Below, in pieces: positions 1 to 4,630 of a stretch of 5,309 nucleotides of DNA. This stretch comes from Alphaproteobacteria bacterium (lineage in GTDB: Bacteria; Pseudomonadota; Alphaproteobacteria; JABSOH01; JABAAW01). The stretch spans positions 1-5,309 of the forward strand of contig JABAAD010000051.1 of NCBI GenBank assembly GCA_014238935.1, written 5' to 3'. The position numbers and the translations under genes are program-made. The notes under the pieces were generated by a model. The model did not search any database. It was not told the DNA's origin and saw nothing but the letters and a program-made list of their open reading frames with translations. Within the stretch, counting starts at the first letter, position 1; each line of letters opens with the position of its first letter.

Positions 1-1
1 C

Positions 2-88
2 GAGCCAATATGGATCGCTTGGCTTGCGCCGACAGCCCTATTCTTGCCGATAATCTTCTATTGGACAAGGCGCATCGACAAAGAATGA
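2..88 (+). CDS. C-terminal end of a probable membrane protein (partial)
   Basis: An open frame enters from the left edge at base 2 and stops at TGA 86-88, giving a 28-residue tail. It reads as one hydrophobic, Trp/Pro-containing helix (IWIAWLAPTALFLPIIFYW) followed by a charged end (TRRIDKE), the usual shape of a last transmembrane segment with a cytoplasmic positive tail. The AWxAP-like pattern faintly recalls the final helix of LptF/LptG lipopolysaccharide permeases, but 28 residues are too few to assign a family. A competing frame, open from base 1 to TGA 100-102, gives a hydrophilic tail ending QRMKDKR; its third codon positions are less GC-rich, so I prefer the hydrophobic frame. The gene would lie in the same direction as dapA, ending about 97 nt before its ATG. 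Confidence 0.4.
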   Translation, partial: EPIWIAWLAPTALFLPIIFYWTRRIDKE

Positions 89-100
89 AGGACAAGAGAT

Positions 101-124
101 GAAGTTTCCTTGAACTTCTTTATT
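101..124 (+). terminator. Short dyad with a T-rich tail, possible weak terminator
   Basis: GAAGTT (101-106) and AACTTC (113-118) are perfect reverse complements around a 6-nt spacer (TCCTTG), and TTTATT follows directly. It lies 12 nt after the stop of the probable upstream gene and before dapA, where an intrinsic terminator would be expected. The stem is only 6 bp and AT-rich, so it would be weak. The same dyad could be an operator instead, or chance. Confidence 0.25.
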
Positions 125-185
125 GACGGGGGCTTTGTTTCTGTGTTGCTTGCTCTCGTCTCTCCTCTGTGCTACCTTTGAGGTT

Positions 186-1157
186 ATGGTAGAGACGGCT
201 CCCTTCCGCGGCATCTTCACCGCGCTTGCGACCCCCTTCGACGAGCAAGGAAAGGTCGATGCTGCCTCCTACCGCAAACTCGTCGAGTATCAAATCGAAG
301 CGGGCGTGCAGGGACTCGTGCCTGTCGGAACAACCGGCGAATCGCCTACGCTAGACGCAGAAGAACACAAACGCGTCATCGCGCTCTGCGTAGAATACAC
401 CGCAGGACGCGTTCCCGTCGTCGCAGGCGCAGGCGCAAACGCCACCTTCGAAGCCGTCAACCTCGCGCGCTTTGCCAAACAGGCAGGCGCGCAGGCAACC
501 CTGCAAGTCACCCCCTACTATAACAAACCGACGCAGGAGGGCTTGTACGCCCATTTCTGCACGATCGCCGAAAAGTCCGACCTGCCCGTCATGCTCTACA
601 ATGTGCCGTCGCGCACTTCCGTGCATTTGGAAGTGCCTACCGTCGTGCGTCTCGTCGAGGATTGTCCTCTCGTCGTCGCGCTCAAGGACGCGGCGCCGCA
701 CGATCTTGCGCGCACCACGCAAATAGCGCGCGCGGGCTTGCGCGAGAACTTCACCCTCCTCTCTGGCGAGGACGCAACCTTCTGCGCATTCTTGGCGATG
801 GGGGGCGAGGGATGCGTTTCCGTCGCATCCAACCTCGTTCCTCAAGCGATGGTTGAACTCTACAACAGCTACCTTGCTGGTGACCTAAAAACAATGGCGA
901 GACTCAGAGATACCCTCATGCCTTTGTGGAAGGGCTTGTTCTGCGAGACAAGTCCTGCACCCGTCAAATACGGATTGTTCCACGCAGGATTGTTTGAAAC
1001 GCCGAACACGCGTCTGCCCCTCGTCGAGGCAACGCCGGCGGCGAGCGAACGCGTCGAGCAAGCGTTGGCAGAGGTGGCACGCTACAAACAATCTTTTGTG
1101 CCACGCTTGAGGGCAGCCCAAAAAACTGCCCAAAAATCTGCCCAAAAAGCCGCTTAA
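186..1157 (+). CDS. dapA: 4-hydroxy-tetrahydrodipicolinate synthase (DapA)
   Basis: Condenses pyruvate with L-aspartate semialdehyde in the cytoplasm, the first committed step to diaminopimelate and lysine. The 323-residue protein is a complete TIM-barrel of the DapA/NAL family. Visible landmarks: GTTGE at 48-52 (the Thr pair that positions the catalytic Tyr), VTPYYNKP at 108-115, YNVPSRT at 138-144 (catalytic Tyr138, substrate-binding Arg143), Schiff-base Lys167 in VALKDA, and SGED at 193-196. Against E. coli, several residues of the lysine feedback site are kept (Ser53, His61, Asn85, Glu89, Tyr111), but the equivalent of E. coli His53 is Ala58, so inhibition may be altered. The family is usually about 290-300 residues; this one carries an Ala/Gln/Lys-rich tail of about 20 residues ending in three AQK repeats. 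ATG 186 is chosen because family homology begins at FRGIFTALATPF just after it. GAGG (180-183) sits only 2 nt before it, which is a poor spacing. An in-frame TTG at 123 would add a hydrophobic Cys-rich leader that makes no sense for a cytosolic enzyme. smpB follows after 36 nt. Confidence 0.96.
   Translation: MVETAPFRGIFTALATPFDEQGKVDAASYRKLVEYQIEAGVQGLVPVGTTGESPTLDAEEHKRVIALCVEYTAGRVPVVAGAGANATFEAVNLARFAKQAGAQATLQVTPYYNKPTQEGLYAHFCTIAEKSDLPVMLYNVPSRTSVHLEVPTVVRLVEDCPLVVALKDAAPHDLARTTQIARAGLRENFTLLSGEDATFCAFLAMGGEGCVSVASNLVPQAMVELYNSYLAGDLKTMARLRDTLMPLWKGLFCETSPAPVKYGLFHAGLFETPNTRLPLVEATPAASERVEQALAEVARYKQSFVPRLRAAQKTAQKSAQKAA
1116..1151 (+). repeat. Three 12-bp tandem repeats at the 3' end of dapA
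   Basis: Three consecutive 12-bp units, GCCCAAAAAACT, GCCCAAAAATCT and GCCCAAAAAGCC, occupy 1116-1127, 1128-1139 and 1140-1151. They encode the AQKT-AQKS-AQKA end of DapA. The unit is a multiple of three, so gain or loss of copies would only change tail length. The tail lies outside the catalytic barrel. Confidence 0.85.
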
Positions 1158-1193
1158 GGCACTCGGCGAAACAGGCAGAGCGCAAAAAAAACC

Positions 1194-1718
1194 GTGTCCG
1201 CCAAAAATTCTGTCAAAAATCAAAAAGCCAAGCCTCAACAAAACGCGCAGGCGGCACCGCGCTTGCAAAACAGGAAGGCGCGACACAACTTTCGAATCGA
1301 AAAAGAACTCGAAGCGGGAATTTGTCTCACTGGCAGCGAAGTCAAGTCCTTGCGCGCAGGGCAGGCAAACATCGCAGACAGCTTCGCCATCTTCAAAGAG
1401 GGAGAACTCTTCCTTATGAACTGCCACATCGGTGCTTACGCGCAGGCTGTCAGGGGCTATCGACACGCTCCGAAAAGGTTGCGAAAACTCTTGTTGCACA
1501 AACGCGAGATCAAAAGACTCGTCGGAGCCGTCCAACGCGGAGGCATGACACTGGTGCCACTCACCGTCTTTTTCAACGCTAGGGGATTTGCCAAAGTCAC
1601 GCTCGGTTTGGGAAAAGGCGTCTCCAAGGCAGACCGACGCGCCGACATCGCAGAGAGAGACTGGCAGAGACGAAAAACCCGACTCACCCGTCGCTCCATG
1701 TCCAGAGGAGAGGAATGA
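1194..1718 (+). CDS. smpB: SsrA (tmRNA)-binding protein SmpB
   Basis: Binds tmRNA and delivers it to stalled ribosomes, where its C-terminal tail probes the empty mRNA channel to start trans-translation. The 174-residue protein shows the family core in order: NRKARHNF and IEKELEAGICLTGSEVKSLR at about 26-54, ANIADSFA at 58-65, LLLHKREIKRL at 99-109, and a basic tail from about 139. The tail reads GKGVSKADRRADIAERDWQ, where E. coli has GKK-xx-DKR: the Asp and the final Arg are kept, the middle Lys is Arg, and the GKK lysines are Val-Ser. An N-terminal stretch of about 24 residues rich in Lys, Gln, Asn and Ala precedes the conserved core and makes the protein longer than the usual 150-160. The start is GTG 1194, behind AGGCAGAG (1172-1179) and an eight-A run (1184-1191 area). 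An in-frame TTG at 1263 would trim the extension. No tmRNA gene (ssrA) is seen in this window. The stop overlaps the next gene (ATGA). Confidence 0.96.
   Translation: MSAKNSVKNQKAKPQQNAQAAPRLQNRKARHNFRIEKELEAGICLTGSEVKSLRAGQANIADSFAIFKEGELFLMNCHIGAYAQAVRGYRHAPKRLRKLLLHKREIKRLVGAVQRGGMTLVPLTVFFNARGFAKVTLGLGKGVSKADRRADIAERDWQRRKTRLTRRSMSRGEE
1704..1710 (+). promoter_or_regulatory. Strong ribosome binding site of mltB
   Basis: AGAGGAG at 1704-1710 lies 4 nt before ATG 1715, inside the last codons of smpB. It fixes the mltB start at the ATGA overlap and is the clearest Shine-Dalgarno sequence in the window before an ATG. Confidence 0.65.
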
Positions 1719-2959
1719 CGCACCTCCTCTCGCACCTTCACAAGCTCTTCGACAAGTCCTTGCGACTGCCGATTCTTCTGTCGCTTGTTTCTCTGCCTCT
1801 GTTGCTTGCGCCTTCGTTAGCTCGCGCGCAGGAAAAATTTTCGACGCAGTTCTTGGACCTCTTGGGCAAAGACGCACGACGAGCCAAAGTCTCAAGCGAC
1901 TTGTGGCGACAGACGAGAAAGCTCTTGGAGCGTGAGGGAATCTTGGCACTTGTCGTCGAGCGCGACCGCTATCAACCCGAGTTCCTAGAATCCTTGCATC
2001 GCTACACGACGCGGCGTTTGGATACAAAACGCATCGCGCGCGGCAAGAAGCAGCTGGAAAAGAACGCGGCTCTTTTCGAGCGACTGCAAATAGAGTACGG
2101 CGTGCCGCGCGAGATCCTAGTGGCAATTTGGGGGTTGGAGAGCGGATACGGCGACATCACAGGAAAATTTTCCGTCCTGCACGCAACCGCAACCCTCAGC
2201 GCCGAGGGGAGACGCGCGGGCTTTTTTCGCAAGCAGTTCCTGACTGCCCTACTCGTCGCCGAACGCGAGGACATCCCCCCCTTTGAGATGCTCGGCTCAT
2301 GGGCAGGGGCGATGGGACAAATGCAGTTCATTCCCACAACTTACTGGCAGTACGCGCGCGACGGCGATGGTGATGGCAAAATCGATGTTTGGCACAATGT
2401 CGACGACGCCCTCACCTCCGCAGCCCACTACCTCAAGCGCAGCCGTTGGCGCGAGGAAAAAGCATGGGGGCTGGAGGTGCGTCTGCCGCAACGATTCGAC
2501 TTCGCGCTCGCCGACAGACGATGGCGTAAAAACGCCTTCTGGCAAAAAAAAGGAGTCAAAAGCGCGCACAAAACACAAAAAAAGCGACTTCAAACCCTCG
2601 GCAAGAGCCTATTGCTTGTCCCGTCAGGCGCAGCAGGACCGGCTTTTCTCGTCTCCGAAAACTTTCGTAGCCTGCTGCGGTGGAACAACTCCACCCTCTA
2701 TGCGCTCGCAGTCGGATTGTTGGCAGACCGTCTACAAGGCGCTCCTGCGTTGTCGAGAAAACCCGTAGAGCAAAACTTGCGACAAGAAGATATTCGTCGA
2801 TTGCAAAAACATCTGAACGCGCTCGGCTTCAAGGCAGGGCTTGCCGATGCCGTCTTCGGAAGCAAGACGCGACGGGCTTTGCAACGCTACCAACAACGCG
2901 AGGGACTCGTGGCGGACGGATTTCCCTCGAAGGAAACCCTGCAAGGGCTGGGACTCTGA
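1715..2959 (+). CDS. mltB: MltB-family lytic murein transglycosylase with C-terminal peptidoglycan-binding domain
   Basis: Cleaves the MurNAc-GlcNAc bond of peptidoglycan to form 1,6-anhydromuropeptides in the periplasm. The 414-residue protein starts with a signal peptide: basic residues 10-17, a hydrophobic core at about 18-33, and a likely cut after ARA (36-38). No lipobox is seen, so it is probably soluble, unlike E. coli MltB. The catalytic domain (SLT_2 type) spans about 40-345. It has the catalytic Glu142 in WGLESGYG, GAMGQMQFIPTTY at 198-210, and NNSTLYALAVGLLADR at 324-339. DGDGDGKID at 217-225 followed by VWHNVDDA matches the EF-hand-like calcium loop known from Slt35/MltB. A PG_binding_1 domain fills about 352-414 (RRLQKHLNALGF, FGSKTRRALQRYQ, GLVADGFPS). 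A Lys-rich stretch at 278-292, encoded by A-runs of 8 and 7 bases, replaces the usual GVxxxDG segment. The gene overlaps smpB by 4 nt and lies upstream of rlpA, a pairing that places two wall-cutting enzymes together. Confidence 0.93.
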   Translation: MTHLLSHLHKLFDKSLRLPILLSLVSLPLLLAPSLARAQEKFSTQFLDLLGKDARRAKVSSDLWRQTRKLLEREGILALVVERDRYQPEFLESLHRYTTRRLDTKRIARGKKQLEKNAALFERLQIEYGVPREILVAIWGLESGYGDITGKFSVLHATATLSAEGRRAGFFRKQFLTALLVAEREDIPPFEMLGSWAGAMGQMQFIPTTYWQYARDGDGDGKIDVWHNVDDALTSAAHYLKRSRWREEKAWGLEVRLPQRFDFALADRRWRKNAFWQKKGVKSAHKTQKKRLQTLGKSLLLVPSGAAGPAFLVSENFRSLLRWNNSTLYALAVGLLADRLQGAPALSRKPVEQNLRQEDIRRLQKHLNALGFKAGLADAVFGSKTRRALQRYQQREGLVADGFPSKETLQGLGL

Positions 2960-3018
2960 CCTCCCGCACCCTCCGTTGCTCCCCCTTGCTTGAATCGACA
3001 AAAAGGGCTAGGCAAGGG
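2941..3018 (+). promoter_or_regulatory. Repeat set that could form alternative hairpins over the rlpA ribosome binding site
   Basis: GCAAGGGCT occurs at 2941-2949 (last codons of mltB) and again at 3012-3020 (just before the rlpA ATG). Between them CCCTTGC at 2983-2989 is the exact reverse complement of GCAAGGG. It can therefore pair either with the upstream copy (2941-2947) or with the downstream copy (3012-3018), which contains the AAGGG next to the rlpA start. The two pairings exclude each other. No T-run follows, so a terminator is unlikely. Function is inference; each stem is 7 bp and could be chance. Confidence 0.3.
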
Positions 3019-3020
3019 CT

Positions 3021-3932
3021 ATGAGAAAAACTTCTGCCTTCGCGTCGTTTCTTGTTCACCCTGTTGTCTTGGCGGCGGTGGTCGCTTTGTCGCTTGCGGG
3101 TTGCGGACAATCGCTCTACCTGCGCGAGAGCCACCGAGGCGTCATTCAAGGGCGCGAGGTCGTCAAGGGCGAGCCCGTCTACAAAATTGGCAATCCCTAT
3201 CATATCCGAGGCAAACTCTACACGCCGCACATCGACTACGCCTACAAGGAGACGGGAATCGCCTCATGGTACGGACCGAAGTTTCACAATCGACGCACCG
3301 CCAACAATGAGATCTTCGACGAAAACGCCTTGAGTGCCGCTCACCGCACGCTGCCTCTGCCTTCCTATGTGTTCGTGACAAACTTGCAAAACAATCGCTC
3401 GGTGCGCTTGCGAATCAACGACCGAGGTCCCTTCGCAAAAGGACGAATCTTGGATGTCTCTCGAAAGGCAGCACGCGTGCTCGGATTCGAAAAACAGGGA
3501 ACAACCCTCGTGCATGTCCAAATCCTCGGAAAGGAAAGCAAACGCCTCGCCGAACAAATGAAACGGGGAGGAAAGGCAACCCTGTACGGAAGAAGATCCG
3601 CCTCCCTCGGCATCGTGCCGCAAGCTCAAGCCGTAACTCCCGCCGTCGCATCGACAAAACAAAGACAAAGCCTCGACAGCAAAGAGGCTCCTTGGCAGGT
3701 CTACGCACAAATCGCTGCCTTCCAAAAACAGAGCAATCTCGTTCGCGCGCGCAACAAACTCGAAGCGCTGGGCTGGGACTTGCCCGTCGTCGCCAAACCC
3801 GCACCCGACCCAACCTTGACGCGTCTGCTGCTCGGTCCTCTCAAGAACTACGACGACGCGAAGATCGAATCCTTGCTCGACCGACTCCACAAGGCAGGCT
3901 TTCCCGAAAGCCAAGTGCGCGTGTTGCGCTGA
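3021..3932 (+). CDS. rlpA: Septal ring lytic transglycosylase RlpA, lipoprotein with SPOR domain
   Basis: RlpA cuts glycan strands lacking stem peptides and is recruited to the division septum through its SPOR domain. The 303-residue protein begins with a lipoprotein signal peptide: Arg2 and Lys3, a hydrophobic core, and lipobox LAGC with lipidated Cys28. Gly29 at +2 predicts outer-membrane sorting. The double-psi beta-barrel runs from about 78 to 168, with GIASWYGPKFHNRRTA, LSAAHRTLPLPSYVFVTNL and INDRGPF. Glu97, His108 and Asp134 have exactly the spacing of the P. aeruginosa RlpA residues Glu120, His131 and Asp157. Two glycines that are common in FHGRxTANGE are Asn here (90 and 96). A linker at about 185-222 is followed by a SPOR domain at about 224-303 (WQVYAQIAAFQ, ARNKLEALG, LLLGPLKNYDDA). 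ATG 3021 is preceded by AAGGG (3014-3018, only 2 nt away) and by AGG at 3010-3012 at a better distance. The stop TGA shares one base with the tmk ATG. Confidence 0.95.
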   Translation: MRKTSAFASFLVHPVVLAAVVALSLAGCGQSLYLRESHRGVIQGREVVKGEPVYKIGNPYHIRGKLYTPHIDYAYKETGIASWYGPKFHNRRTANNEIFDENALSAAHRTLPLPSYVFVTNLQNNRSVRLRINDRGPFAKGRILDVSRKAARVLGFEKQGTTLVHVQILGKESKRLAEQMKRGGKATLYGRRSASLGIVPQAQAVTPAVASTKQRQSLDSKEAPWQVYAQIAAFQKQSNLVRARNKLEALGWDLPVVAKPAPDPTLTRLLLGPLKNYDDAKIESLLDRLHKAGFPESQVRVLR

Positions 3933-4630
3933 TGCAAGGAAAACACGCGACGGGTAAAGGAGACGGGTTGCGCGGCAGGTTCGTCGTGATCGAAGGAATC
4001 GACGGCGCAGGCAAAAGCTTGCAAACCCGAAGGTTGCACCAACATGTGACGCAACGAGGCATCGAGTGCATCGCAACCTTCGAACCCGGAGGATCGCGCT
4101 TGGGCGAAAACATTCGCGCTTGGCTGTTGCAACACGAAACCGATGCTCTAACCGAAGCCTTCCTGTTCAACGCTGCGCGTAGAGAGCATGCGCAGCGTCT
4201 TATCGCACCCGCGTTGGCGCGTGGAACATGGGTCGTCTGCGACCGCTTTGCCTTGTCGGGGTTCGCCTATCAGGGCGCGGGCGGAGCAGACTTGTCCTCG
4301 CTCGAAGATTTACATCGGATCGCTTTACATCGTATCGCTTGCGACTCTATCGACGAGGGCAAAGTCCAGATCAAGGTGGATTTGGGCTTTCTCCTCGATC
4401 TGCCGCCTTCGGACGCGCAGGCGCGCATGAGCAAAAAAGGAGGGGCTGCCGATCCTTTCGAACGAAGAGGACGCGCGTTCTTTAAACATGTCCGTGCGCT
4501 GTTCTTGGAGCGCGCCGAGCAAGAAGAAGACACATGGCACATCATCGACGCTCGTGCGAGCAGCGAAGAGGTGACGAAACAGATATGCAACACGCTCGAT
4601 CAACATTTCTTCACAACAGAAAATGACTGA
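3932..4630 (+). CDS. tmk: Thymidylate (dTMP) kinase
   Basis: Phosphorylates dTMP to dTDP with ATP, in the cytoplasm, for DNA synthesis. From ATG 3932 the protein has 232 residues; the family is usually about 205-220. Motifs in order: P-loop GIDGAGKS at 22-29, EPGGSRLGENIR at 51-62 (thymidylate-binding region), NAARREH at 80-86, the DRx motif with AYQG (CDRFALSGFAYQG) at 103-115, LDLPP at 155-159, and the LID region at about 163-180. Two oddities: LHRIA is duplicated in tandem (127-136), and the LID reads DPFE where related enzymes usually have DRFE. The N-terminal 12 residues are extra. TTG 3968 (codon 13), with AAGGAG 5 nt ahead, would give a 220-residue protein beginning RGRFVVIEG, the usual family start. 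ATG 3932 overlaps the rlpA stop by one base but has no visible ribosome binding site, so I keep it only as the default. The 3' end overlaps holB by 8 nt; tmk-holB adjacency is common in bacteria and links nucleotide supply with replication. Confidence 0.94.
   Translation: MQGKHATGKGDGLRGRFVVIEGIDGAGKSLQTRRLHQHVTQRGIECIATFEPGGSRLGENIRAWLLQHETDALTEAFLFNAARREHAQRLIAPALARGTWVVCDRFALSGFAYQGAGGADLSSLEDLHRIALHRIACDSIDEGKVQIKVDLGFLLDLPPSDAQARMSKKGGAADPFERRGRAFFKHVRALFLERAEQEEDTWHIIDARASSEEVTKQICNTLDQHFFTTEND
3957..3970 (+). promoter_or_regulatory. Ribosome binding site and alternative TTG start of tmk
   Basis: AAGGAG (3957-3962), an ideal Shine-Dalgarno core, lies 5 nt before an in-frame TTG (3968-3970). 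Starting there removes the 12 polar residues that precede the conserved RGRFVVIEGIDG segment and leaves a 35-nt gap after rlpA. Confidence 0.5.
4310..4339 (+). repeat. 15-bp tandem duplication inside tmk
   Basis: TTACATCGGATCGCT (4310-4324) is followed directly by TTACATCGTATCGCT (4325-4339), 14 of 15 bases identical. The unit keeps the frame and encodes LHRIA twice (residues 127-136). The single difference is the third base of the Arg codon (CGG/CGT), so the peptide copies are identical. The TTA leucine codons stand out from the TTG/CTC usual in these genes. Confidence 0.9.

Noticed and set aside
123..178. TTGACG (123-128) and GCTACC (171-176) as a dapA promoter
   Set aside because: The boxes are 42 nt apart and no good -10 lies at normal spacing from TTGACG.
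123..185. TTG start at 123 giving DapA a hydrophobic Cys-rich N-terminal extension
   Set aside because: DapA is cytosolic, its family homology starts just after ATG 186, and the TTG has no ribosome binding site.
885..2126. Long minus-strand open frame of 413 codons
   Set aside because: It runs antisense to dapA, smpB and mltB, all of which have clear family motifs; its protein is compositionally odd and shows no domain I recognise.
2523..2536. GGCGT-AAAA-ACGCC hairpin as a terminator
   Set aside because: It lies inside mltB coding sequence, the stem is 5 bp and no T-run follows.
75..3657. Word TCGACAA recurring at about 75, 1749, 2995 and 3651
   Set aside because: Copies are unevenly placed, lie in both coding and noncoding sequence, and fit base composition; no sign of a binding-site array.
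3917..3929. GCGC-GTGTT-GCGC hairpin before tmk
   Set aside because: Only 4 bp of stem within rlpA coding sequence and no associated signal; probably chance in GC-rich DNA.
3264..4076. Minus-strand open frame of 270 codons opposite rlpA and tmk
   Set aside because: It is the shadow of two well-supported genes, Cys/Phe/Arg-rich with no motif.
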